Assembly: GCA_913063055.1 (NCBI GenBank) | Contig: CAJXZK010000017.1 | Span: forward strand, 1-38,435 | DNA length: 38,435 nt | Reading direction: 5' to 3' | Source of the DNA: an uncultured bacterium | GTDB lineage: Bacteria > Cyanobacteriota > Vampirovibrionia > Obscuribacterales > Obscuribacteraceae | Shown here: piece after piece, positions 17,222 through 26,003 of the stretch | How the letters are laid out: every line of letters begins with the position of its first letter | Position numbering within the stretch: position 1 is the first letter of the stretch | Program-made: the position numbers and the translations under genes | The notes under the pieces: model-generated | What the model was told of the DNA's origin: nothing | What the model saw: the letters and a program-made list of their open reading frames with translations, nothing else | The model's database searches: none

Positions 17222-19372
17222 GTGCAAGTAGAAGAACGTGCCGGTATTCGTCAAACCGAGATTGTTATTGACGGCAAGACTATCGTTGTTAAAACTGGTC
17301 GCATGGCCAAGCAATCCGGTGGCGCTGTAGAGATTTCTTGCGGCGAGACCATGGTTTTGGTAACAGCCACAGAGAGTAAGAAAGTCAGAGACGGTATCGA
17401 TTACTTCCCTTTGCTTGTTGACTACGAAGAGAAGCTTTATTCAGTAGGCCGCATTCCTGGATCTTTCGGTCGTCGTGAAGGTAAAGCACCTGATAAGTGC
17501 ATCCTTACAAGCCGTTTGATTGATCGCCCAATTCGCCCTCTATTTAAAGAAGGCTATCGCAATGACGTGCAAATAGTGGCTACCACTATGAGTGCCGATA
17601 TGGAAAACCCTGCAGATACTCTTGCCATGCTTGGTGCCAGTTTTGCTCTTGAGCTAGCCGGCTTGCCATTCAATGGTCCAGTTGGTGCCGTTCGCGTTGG
17701 CCGTGTTGACGGCAAACTCGTGGGTAACCCTACATACGAGCAGCTTGATAATTCAGATTTAGATTTGGTTGTCGCCGGTACTGAATCATCAATCATGATG
17801 GTTGAAGCCGGTTGCAATTTCGTCACTGAAAGAGACATTCTTGCTGCTATTGACTATGCTCACCAAATTATCAAGAAGCAGGTTGAAGCTCAAAGAGACT
17901 TCGTCAAAGCCGTTGGCCGTACCGTTAAAGAATTTGTCGCTCCACCTTGTTTGGAATCTTTGAAAGAGTTGGTCGCTGAGAAAGCTACTGAAGCACTTAA
18001 GGCTTCGATGGACTCAGTTACCGATAAGCAAGTGCGCCAAGGTCACATTGATGCAGCCATCAAGGCTATCAATGATGCCATCGCTGAACTTGAAGAAGGT
18101 CATGAGTTGAAGAGCGTTTCTGGCGGAAAAATCGCTGAATATCTCGAAAACTACGAAGCCGAATTGATGCGCGCCAAAGTGCTAGACACTGGTATTCGTG
18201 CCGATGGCCGCCGCTGTGATGAAGTTCGACCAATCACTGTTGAGTGTGGCGTTCTGCCCCGCACCCACGGTACTGGTTTGTTCACCAGAGGTACCACCCA
18301 AGTGCTTTCAGTAGCTACTTTGGGTATTGGTTCTGATGCTCAACGTCTTGATTCAGTTGACCCACAAACTGAAAAACGCTACATGCACCATTACAACTTC
18401 CCTGGTTTCTCCGTTGGCGAAGTAAAACCAATGCGTGGACCAGGCCGTCGTGAAATCGGCCACGGTGCTCTTGCTGAGCGTGCCTTGATTCCAGCTTTGC
18501 CAAGCCAAGATGAATTTCCTTATGTAATCCGGGTTGTGTCTGAAGTGCTTGAATCTAACGGTTCGACCTCAATGGCTTCCACCTGCGGTTCTTCTCTGTC
18601 ATTGATGGATGCCGGTGTGCCTCTCAAGGCCACAATCGGTGGTATCGCCATGGGCTTAATTTTGGAAGGCGACCGTTGCGCCGTTCTTACCGATATTCAG
18701 GGCCTAGAAGACTTCCTTGGCGACATGGACTTCAAAGTTACCGGTTCAAAAGAAGGCATCACTGCCTTACAAATGGACATCAAAATTGAAGGAATTTCTC
18801 TTGAGATCATGCGCATTGCTCTCGACCAAGCTAAGCGCGGTCGCGTGCATATCATCGATAAGATGGAAGCAGTGCTGCCAGCTCCTCGTGAAGAAATGTC
18901 ACCATGGGCTCCTCGCATTATTACCGTTCATATCAACCAAGAAGATATTGGCACGGTAATTGGACCAGGCGGCAAAATGATTCGTCGCATTATCGAAGAG
19001 ACTGGTGCCACCATCGACATCGAAGATGACGGTACCGTACGTATTGGTTCTGTTGACCAAGAAGGCGGAAGAGCCGCTCGTGACTGGATTGTTAACCTAG
19101 TAAAGCGCATCGAAGTCGGAGTGGTTTACTCTGGCCGAGTCACTAGAATCATTCCAGTTGGCTGTTTCGTTGAAGTGTTGCCTGGTAAAGAAGGCCTCGT
19201 CCATATTTCTCAACTAGAAAATAGACGTGTGGAAAAAGTTGAAGACGTTGTTGCAGTTGGTCAAAAAGTGATCGTCAAGGTCAAAGAAATTGACGAGCGC
19301 AATCGTGTCAACTTGACCATGAAAGGCGTCAGTGACGAAGAGAAAGCACTCTGTGAGCAACAGAATCCGTAG
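17222..19372 (+). CDS. pnp: Polyribonucleotide nucleotidyltransferase (PNPase)
   Basis: Two RNase PH domains, KH (HINQEDIGTVIGPGGKMIRRIIEETGATIDIEDDGTV), S1 (YSGRVTRIIPVGCFVEVLPGKEGLVHISQL). GTG start. Confidence 0.98.
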   Translation: MQVEERAGIRQTEIVIDGKTIVVKTGRMAKQSGGAVEISCGETMVLVTATESKKVRDGIDYFPLLVDYEEKLYSVGRIPGSFGRREGKAPDKCILTSRLIDRPIRPLFKEGYRNDVQIVATTMSADMENPADTLAMLGASFALELAGLPFNGPVGAVRVGRVDGKLVGNPTYEQLDNSDLDLVVAGTESSIMMVEAGCNFVTERDILAAIDYAHQIIKKQVEAQRDFVKAVGRTVKEFVAPPCLESLKELVAEKATEALKASMDSVTDKQVRQGHIDAAIKAINDAIAELEEGHELKSVSGGKIAEYLENYEAELMRAKVLDTGIRADGRRCDEVRPITVECGVLPRTHGTGLFTRGTTQVLSVATLGIGSDAQRLDSVDPQTEKRYMHHYNFPGFSVGEVKPMRGPGRREIGHGALAERALIPALPSQDEFPYVIRVVSEVLESNGSTSMASTCGSSLSLMDAGVPLKATIGGIAMGLILEGDRCAVLTDIQGLEDFLGDMDFKVTGSKEGITALQMDIKIEGISLEIMRIALDQAKRGRVHIIDKMEAVLPAPREEMSPWAPRIITVHINQEDIGTVIGPGGKMIRRIIEETGATIDIEDDGTVRIGSVDQEGGRAARDWIVNLVKRIEVGVVYSGRVTRIIPVGCFVEVLPGKEGLVHISQLENRRVEKVEDVVAVGQKVIVKVKEIDERNRVNLTMKGVSDEEKALCEQQNP

Positions 19373-20432
19373 CAATACAGCTGCAAGGGCAAGCGCAGCT
19401 GCGCTTGCTTCCCTCTGCTGGCTGGTAGTGTCCTGTTTTCAGTTTGACTTGGGTGATTCTGGCTTTGGCCAGGCTGCTCAAGCACGCACTCACAAAGCAG
19501 CAGGGCATAAGACGGCTCAAAAGAGCAGTGCCAAGAGCAAATCAGGTTCTAGAACTCAAGTCGGTAAGAGGCATGGCGCAAGCCGTGCCTCTACTGCTTC
19601 GACCCGTTCCAGCGCCAGAAGAGGCAGCGCTCAAAGGACGAGTAGGCACTCGGCTTCGCGTCAAGCCTTGGGTCAGTCTCGTCATTCGCGCCATTCACGC
19701 CATTCAAGTTCGCTGGCGGCTCATTCTCGTTCGCGACACGGTCGTGTTAGCAGTGTTCACCCAAGTAGTCACGCCAGAGCCCATGCGGTTAGCCATCCGC
19801 CCTCGGTGGCCCATGTAGACGCTGGTCCTGCGGAAGTAGGCATTGGCCCAAGGGTGCGTAATTACTCTCTTCTCGCCCGCTCCTATGCACTTTACGACCA
19901 GGGTATTAACGAGCGTTTACGGGGCAACTATGGCTCAGCCACTGACAAGCTAGCCGAGTCAGTCAATTTGCTTGACCAGGCGCGCAGCAATCAGCGCGAT
20001 GGTGGGGCTTCGACTTTAGAGTCTATGGTTTTCTTCGAATTAGCTCAGGCCGCAGAGGCCGATGGTGATTTCATTTTGGCAAGAGACTCTTATGCCCACT
20101 GTCTGCGGGCTAAGCCTCAATATGTCGAAGCTTATTTACGCATAGTCAGTCTGCTGGCTAGCCAGGGGCAGTTACCTTTGGCCATGAACTGGCTCAAGGA
20201 AGGCTTGAAAGAGTGTCCCCATGACCCGAGGCTAAATGATTTGTCCACTGCGCTTTCCACCTTCATGGGCGGCTATAAACCAGCTCTTGAGCGTGACCCT
20301 GAGCCCGTAACCAAGCCTGTGGGACCAGAGACTTTGCCTAGCGAAGTTAGTCCCGAATCTAGTCCAGAGTCTAGTCCAAAGTCTTTGCCTGAAGCTCCCT
20401 CTGGCAGTCGTGAGACTGAGCCTGGGCAATAG
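19332..20432 (+). CDS. TPR protein with Ser/Arg/His-rich basic low-complexity N-terminal region
   Basis: Signal/TM-like segment, RASTASTRSSARRGSAQRTSRHSASRQ...RHSRHSRHSSS tract, then TPR-like helices. GTG start overlaps pnp by 41 nt (alternative GTG at 19353). Confidence 0.75.
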   Translation: MTKRKHSVSNRIRSNTAARASAAALASLCWLVVSCFQFDLGDSGFGQAAQARTHKAAGHKTAQKSSAKSKSGSRTQVGKRHGASRASTASTRSSARRGSAQRTSRHSASRQALGQSRHSRHSRHSSSLAAHSRSRHGRVSSVHPSSHARAHAVSHPPSVAHVDAGPAEVGIGPRVRNYSLLARSYALYDQGINERLRGNYGSATDKLAESVNLLDQARSNQRDGGASTLESMVFFELAQAAEADGDFILARDSYAHCLRAKPQYVEAYLRIVSLLASQGQLPLAMNWLKEGLKECPHDPRLNDLSTALSTFMGGYKPALERDPEPVTKPVGPETLPSEVSPESSPESSPKSLPEAPSGSRETEPGQ

Positions 20433-20480
20433 TCCGCTTAGCGAGCTCCAGGAAATTTAAAGAAAATGACCAAAGAAAAA

Positions 20481-20498
20481 GGGAGGTTTAACCCTCCC
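20481..20498 (-). terminator. Intrinsic terminator of the HU gene
   Basis: On the - strand: GGGAGG-GTTAAA-CCTCCC followed by TTTTTCTTT. Confidence 0.8.
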
Positions 20499-20535
20499 CT
20501 TTAGCTTATTCAAACCACTTCGCAGTAGCCGTTGA

Positions 20536-20817
20536 CTATTTTTTGTCGACGGTATCTTTGAATTCTTTGCCAGGTTGGAAAGCAGGTACCTTTTTGGCAG
20601 GCACTTTGATTTTCTCGCCAGGTTTTTGTGGATTGTTTGTTTCGCGAGCTTGTCTGTCACGGCGCAAGAATGTTCCGAAACCTACCAAGGTGACACGATC
20701 ACCTTTGGCTACTACTTCGGTCACGACATCGGTGAAAGCGGCAAGCATTTCTTCGACGGACTTCTTGGTTGTGTTTGTACGAGCAGCGATTTCGGCAGCC
20801 AGTTCTGCTTTGTTCAC
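20536..20817 (-). CDS. hup: HU-family DNA-binding protein
   Basis: MNKAELAAEIAARTNTTKKSVEEMLAAFTDVVTEVVAKGDRVTLVGFGTFLRRDRQARETNNPQ. Confidence 0.96.
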   Translation of the reverse strand: MNKAELAAEIAARTNTTKKSVEEMLAAFTDVVTEVVAKGDRVTLVGFGTFLRRDRQARETNNPQKPGEKIKVPAKKVPAFQPGKEFKDTVDKK

Positions 20818-21115
20818 AGAGATTCCTCCTAGTATCCGGTCCTAAATTCAAAAGTACAACATAAAGTGTATTCTGGGCGGTCTAATAACCACGTGAGGGA
20901 CAAAGATACAGCACCTGTAAGGCTGACACAAGAGACTTGGCATAAATTGTCGCTCTTGATAAGCATTTGCCGTCATAATTGCCGTCATACTTGTAGAGAG
21001 GCCGCTTGCCAGGCGGTTTTTGCAGAGATGTCATTAAAGCTCAAAATAAGGGATAAAACGTGAAATATACTGCCGATTATGTGCGTAAAGAGAAGTCATT
21101 AAGGGAACAAAGATA

Positions 21116-21529
21116 GTGTCAAATCCATTGAGTGGGGCTCCTTTGGGACCAATTAGCGTCGACGGTAAAACTATAGACGCCAGGACGGCAGCTTTTATTG
21201 CCGCCAATGCCTGCGAGAGCAAATTAGCTCAATCAGTAGTGGTACTTGATGTGGCTTCGGTGACTGTTTTAGCTGAATATTTTGTTTTTGCCGGCGGTGA
21301 GTCGGCGGCTCAAGTTAAAGCTATTGCAAATGCCGTAGACCAGGCTCTTGGAAGCCATGATTTCAAGCGCAAGTCGATTGAAGGCATGAGCGAAGCCCGT
21401 TGGGTCTTACTAGATTACGGTTCGGTGATAGTTCACGTTCTGCAAGAAAAAGAGAGAAGCTTTTATAAAATCGAGCAGTTCTGGAACCATGCATTGATTG
21501 TTGATCGCCAAGAATGGGTAGAAGAATAA
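21116..21529 (+). CDS. rsfS: Ribosomal silencing factor RsfS
   Basis: VVVLDVASVTVLAEYFVFAGGESAAQVKAIANAV...WVLLDYGSVIVHVLQEKERSFYKIEQFW. Confidence 0.94.
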   Translation: MSNPLSGAPLGPISVDGKTIDARTAAFIAANACESKLAQSVVVLDVASVTVLAEYFVFAGGESAAQVKAIANAVDQALGSHDFKRKSIEGMSEARWVLLDYGSVIVHVLQEKERSFYKIEQFWNHALIVDRQEWVEE

Positions 21530-21585
21530 GCGTAGGGTAATTTTTGCTCTGATAAGTTACGAGGCGTTTTTGAGGGACATTTGCT

Positions 21586-22734
21586 ATGAGCTTTAGGACC
21601 AGGCTACAGGGGTTCGTCGATAGCCGGCAGAAAATTCAAATCTGGTACGGTATGGGTTGCCATAACACCGTCACCGGACGAGTTCTATCTGTTGACCATG
21701 ACCACATTGACGTCGAGTCGTATTCCCATGAGAGCGACGGTCAGATTCATATTCGTCGCATACTAGTTCCTTTGCACTTAATTTTGCACATTGACATAAC
21801 CTCTGCTGAGGTCAGTGAAGATGATGAAGGAGCGCTAGTAACCGAAAAGGAGTCTAAGGGGAGCGGTTCGTCAGTTTCCGTTATTGACCTTCCCGATGCT
21901 CCCCGTGGATACGCTGTACGGATACTTTCTCAACTAAATTCGCAATATTCCAATCGCTTCTCTCGAATGACCGCCGGACCAGGCGGAATTTATTTCTCTT
22001 GTGACGGTTCGGTCTGGTTTATCGACGGTAATGGCCAATTGAGCGAGTACGCTCGCATTCGTGGCAATAGCACGATTTCAGGCCTGCGCTTTGACCGCAA
22101 AGGCGTTCTTTACGTCGCTACCATTCAGGGTACTGTTTACAAAATTGACCCCAACAAGTCAGGTCGTATTCTTGCTCAGCTTGATGGCAACCTCACGGGC
22201 GGGGGCACTTTCTTGTCTGATATCGCCATCGGTGCCAGAGAAGAAGTTTATGTCTCTAACTTCCCTTCAAACACTGGCGGCGTCTTTAAGATAGACAAGA
22301 CTGGTGAGTATGAGGTTCTGCTCGGTGGGCCAGGTCATGGCACCCAGGGCTTGCTGCTCGAGCGTGATGGCTTCCTCTGGTGCTTAGAACATGCCTCTGG
22401 TTGTGTGGTTAAACGCTCATTAGATGGCCGTGAAGTAGCTCGCATTCAAGTAGCTGAGTCAGAGAGCTTCAACTTTGCTGACGGCTACGATGGCAACTTG
22501 GCTATGGACAGCCTCGACCGGCTATATATCACAGCCGGACGTGCTGGCACTGTCATCCGTGTCAATCGCGAAGGCCGCGCCGAAACTTTCCTCACCGGAC
22601 TGGTTAACCCGACAGGTGTTGCTTTTGGTCACGATGGCGCCCTCTTCGTTCTCGAAGCTGGACGCTCAAGAGTGCTGAAAGTAGCGGCTCTCGACAAAAC
22701 TGAGCGGAGTGAATCGGCTAAAGCCCTTTCTTAG
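21586..22734 (+). CDS. Beta-propeller (NHL/SMP-30-like) protein with N-terminal Sm-like segment
   Basis: Repeating blade motifs (GLRFDRKGVLYVATIQGTVYKID, GVAFGHDGALFVLEAGRSRVLKV); N-terminal VTGRVLSVDHDHIDVES...RRILVPLHLILHIDI. Confidence 0.75.
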   Translation: MSFRTRLQGFVDSRQKIQIWYGMGCHNTVTGRVLSVDHDHIDVESYSHESDGQIHIRRILVPLHLILHIDITSAEVSEDDEGALVTEKESKGSGSSVSVIDLPDAPRGYAVRILSQLNSQYSNRFSRMTAGPGGIYFSCDGSVWFIDGNGQLSEYARIRGNSTISGLRFDRKGVLYVATIQGTVYKIDPNKSGRILAQLDGNLTGGGTFLSDIAIGAREEVYVSNFPSNTGGVFKIDKTGEYEVLLGGPGHGTQGLLLERDGFLWCLEHASGCVVKRSLDGREVARIQVAESESFNFADGYDGNLAMDSLDRLYITAGRAGTVIRVNREGRAETFLTGLVNPTGVAFGHDGALFVLEAGRSRVLKVAALDKTERSESAKALS

Positions 22735-22761
22735 GGTCGAAGCCAGGCATACTCAGCTGGC

Positions 22762-22797
22762 AAATTAGTTCGAAAATTAGTTCGAAAATTGGTTCGA
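22762..22797. repeat. Three tandem 12-bp repeats (aaattagttcga)
   Basis: 22762-22773, 22774-22785, 22786-22797 (the last has g for a at one position). Confidence 0.95.
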
Positions 22798-22852
22798 TCT
22801 ATTTCTCAATGCCGTTGCTCCTCCGCCAGATGGTCAGCCAAATACAGCCGTA

Positions 22853-22890
22853 AAAAATGTCCGACTTTCGCCTGAAAATCGGACATTTTT
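22853..22890. terminator. Bidirectional intrinsic terminator between convergent genes
   Basis: aaaaatgtccga ... tcggacattttt, 12-bp perfect stem with A- and T-tracts on its sides. Confidence 0.92.
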
Positions 22891-22962
22891 GTATCTAGCT
22901 TTTTGCTGTCCAGTCAGTATTAGCTGACCGGATATGACCGGTTTTGCTGCTCACGCGCTTTC

Positions 22963-24888
22963 CTATTTGGCAAGGCCAGCCAATTCACGACTTTCGTGTT
23001 CAGCGGCCACGGCGTCATGGCTGCTGTACATTTGATCGATAAGTGACTTGTAGTTGCGGCCAACCACGTTGCGCTTGATCTTCAGTGTTGCTGTCAGTTC
23101 GCCAGCTTCCACTGATAACTCGTTGGCAAGAATGGCAAAGCGCTTCACTTGCTCATAGTCAGCCAGGTCTTTGGAGCGGGCCTGTAATTCTTTCTTGAGG
23201 AAGCCTAGCAGAGCTGTAGAGCGACTCAAATCGAAGTAAGAATCGAATTCCCAGTTTCTCTCGCGGGCAAAGTCACAGGCCGCTTGTTCATCAAGTGTAA
23301 TCAACGCCACCAAATGCTTTTGCTTATCGCCGAAGACCACTGCTTGAGTGACAAATGGTACTGTCTTCAATACCGCTTCGACTCTTTGCGGAGCAATATT
23401 TTTGCCAGCAGAGTTGATAATCAAATCTTTCTTGCGATCGGTAATTTTCAGGTAGCCATCGGCATCGATAGTACCGATATCACCGGTTTTGAACCATTCG
23501 CCTTCAAAGGCTTCGGCTGTGGCCTCAGGGTTGTTGTAATAGCCTTTAAAGATGGTCGGACCTTTGACCAGAATTTCGCCATCCTCGGCTAGTTTCTGAT
23601 GCACTGAGTCAACTGCAGGGCCCACGGTGCCGATCTTGACCTGACCAATGCGGTTGACATTGGTGGGGGCTGAAGTTTCCGTAAGTCCGTAGCCTTCAAG
23701 AGTGTTGATACCAACAGCATTGAAGAAAGTCAGTACTTCTTTTGTGGCAGGAGCGCCACCACTGACGATGATTTTCAGATTAGGGCCGATGCGCTCGCGT
23801 AGTTTTTCTAAGACCAGTTTGTCTGCAATTTTGTGTTTGAGCCACAGTAATGGGCCCACTTTCTTGCCTTCGCCCTGACATTCGACTACTTCTGCGCCGA
23901 CATCAAGACCCCAGTCAATTAATTTGCGTTTTTTGCCCGTAGCGCCATCTATGCCACTCTTGACCTTGGCATAAATACGATCAAGAACTCTCGGTACCAC
24001 TAATATTGTGGTCGGTTCTACTTCGATCATATTGCGGCCCATCATTTCTATGCTTTCAGCAAAGGCGCAAACTCCACCGTGGGCCAACCAGTAGAATTCA
24101 CCGCAGATGCGCTCAAATATGTGAGAAAGAGGCAGGTATGAGAGATAGACAGAGCGATCGTCTTCGGACAGAACTGGCTTCATGTCTTCAATAACGGCCA
24201 TAATATTGCCATGGGTCAAAGGCACGCCTTTGGGCACTCCAGTTGTACCAGAAGTGTAAATGATAGTGGCGATGCCATCTTTTGGTGTGCTCTTCATTCT
24301 GTCTTCCAGAATTTTCAAGTGAGCGGTATCGAGGCTGGCACCGAGTTTGCGTACCGATTCAATATCAGCTAGAAGACCGTTGGGCAAATTGTATTTGACC
24401 GCTAGCTCATCCACTGATTTGACATCAGCCGGCAAGAAGAAGAGCACGATTTTTTGTACAGTCGGTATTGAATCTCTTACAGCCAGGGCCCGTTTGAGAA
24501 GGTTTTCGTTTTGTACAAAGAGAACTTTTGCTTGCGAATTATTGATAATGAAATCAATATCGTTAGCTGAGGAAGTGGGATAGACCGGCACCGAAATCGC
24601 GCCATTAGATATGGTGGCGAGGTCGGCTGCAACCCAATAGTGAGTTGTCGAGGAGAAAATAGCTGCTTTTTCGCCAGCTTTCAGTCCTAGAGTCATCAAG
24701 CCAAGTGCTATTTGCTGCACCAGCTTGCTGAACTCACGCCAGTTCATGCTGCGATATGGCTCTTTTTTCTCTTTGTACTCAACGCAGTTGAGATGGTCGA
24801 GCTGTTTGGCACGAGCAAAGAAGACTGCCGCTATATTGCGATCAGTAATACTATCGGATATCTTCCGATCCACGAGCATGTAAAGCAC
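22963..24888 (-). CDS. AMP-dependent long-chain acyl-CoA synthetase
   Basis: IIYTSGTTGVPKGVPLTHGN, GYGLTETSAP, GEWFKTGDIGTIDADGYLKITDRKKDLI. Confidence 0.95.
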   Translation of the reverse strand: MLYMLVDRKISDSITDRNIAAVFFARAKQLDHLNCVEYKEKKEPYRSMNWREFSKLVQQIALGLMTLGLKAGEKAAIFSSTTHYWVAADLATISNGAISVPVYPTSSANDIDFIINNSQAKVLFVQNENLLKRALAVRDSIPTVQKIVLFFLPADVKSVDELAVKYNLPNGLLADIESVRKLGASLDTAHLKILEDRMKSTPKDGIATIIYTSGTTGVPKGVPLTHGNIMAVIEDMKPVLSEDDRSVYLSYLPLSHIFERICGEFYWLAHGGVCAFAESIEMMGRNMIEVEPTTILVVPRVLDRIYAKVKSGIDGATGKKRKLIDWGLDVGAEVVECQGEGKKVGPLLWLKHKIADKLVLEKLRERIGPNLKIIVSGGAPATKEVLTFFNAVGINTLEGYGLTETSAPTNVNRIGQVKIGTVGPAVDSVHQKLAEDGEILVKGPTIFKGYYNNPEATAEAFEGEWFKTGDIGTIDADGYLKITDRKKDLIINSAGKNIAPQRVEAVLKTVPFVTQAVVFGDKQKHLVALITLDEQAACDFARERNWEFDSYFDLSRSTALLGFLKKELQARSKDLADYEQVKRFAILANELSVEAGELTATLKIKRNVVGRNYKSLIDQMYSSHDAVAAEHESRELAGLAK

Positions 24889-25032
24889 CTCAGATTCCCA
24901 GCAGGCGTTATTATAATAGGTTTTCAGTATGCCAAATGAAGCCTAAATTATCTGAACCTGCCAAAGCCTTCTTTTGGGCCTCGGTTGGGCTTTTTTTCAT
25001 TTTCGGCCGAGCATTATAAGCTGCTAATTTTG

Positions 25033-25923
25033 TTAAGAGACTGACAATCTTTCTTTCGAGACTTCGTCCATCCAGGTCGTCAGCAGTTCGACGAGTTCGT
25101 CAAGAACCGGGTCAAACATTAGGTCGTGCCAGGCTTCGGGGAAGGAGTGCTGACGCTTGCTGGGGGCATTTAGACGATCGAAAATTGCTTGACTGACAAC
25201 GTTGTTTACGATGGTTTCTTGACCAGAGGTAAACATGTAGGCAGGGCAAGGAATTTTGCGGGGGGAAGACTTGGTTTCTTGGGTGAGCTTGAGTAGCTCG
25301 AGCAATGTGCGGGCGGTGAGGACAAATTTGCGATCCGGATCATTGGCTAGCCAATTTCGCACTTGGGGCTCACGAGTAATCTGGTCGGTGGTGTAAGGCA
25401 GCGCAATCTCAGTGTCAGGCTGGAGCAGAGCCGTGGCCATCGATTTGACGCGATAGGTTAGTTTGAACATGTCAGGATGGCCATCGAAGCCCGGAGAAAA
25501 CATGACAAGGCCAGACGGGCTAATTTGACTGAGGGCTTTCAGAGCGACTACGGCACCCATACTATTTCCCATGACAAATATTGGTCTGTCGCCAACGGTT
25601 TCGCGCAAGTGCTCATAGGAATCTTTGAGGTCGTTGAGCCATTGCTGCTTCATCATCAATACTTGGTCAGAGCGCTTGCCAAATCCAACTTGGTCGTAGG
25701 CAAGAGCGAAGATTCTCTTCACCTTTAAGCGTCTAGCCAGGGCTTCAAACCAGCCACTATGGGCACCCAGCCCGTGCACGAGCAATACGGCGGCGCGACA
25801 ATCGGCTGACGAGCCCCAAGTGCGCGCCTTAATCAAATGATTTTCGCCTTGAGTCAGAGGCTGAGATCGTGGGACGATGTCAACGAATGAACAAGTCGGA
25901 GTGAGCTTAATATCTTGTGTCAT
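25033..25923 (-). CDS. Alpha/beta hydrolase, monoacylglycerol-lipase-like (S33 type)
   Basis: LLVHGLGAHSGWFEALARRL, GNSMGA nucleophile elbow, AWHDLMFD His region. Confidence 0.88.
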   Translation of the reverse strand: MTQDIKLTPTCSFVDIVPRSQPLTQGENHLIKARTWGSSADCRAAVLLVHGLGAHSGWFEALARRLKVKRIFALAYDQVGFGKRSDQVLMMKQQWLNDLKDSYEHLRETVGDRPIFVMGNSMGAVVALKALSQISPSGLVMFSPGFDGHPDMFKLTYRVKSMATALLQPDTEIALPYTTDQITREPQVRNWLANDPDRKFVLTARTLLELLKLTQETKSSPRKIPCPAYMFTSGQETIVNNVVSQAIFDRLNAPSKRQHSFPEAWHDLMFDPVLDELVELLTTWMDEVSKERLSVS

Positions 25924-26003
25924 AGCTGAGCGATATTATAGCTTCTGATACCACTTAAGATGTCTAGTCTCTCGCTATTCCCTTTTTAGTCAGCGGAAAA
26001 TCA

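Noticed and set aside
18315-19110. - strand and alternate-frame ORFs inside pnp
   Set aside because: Fully covered by a highly conserved PNPase reading frame.
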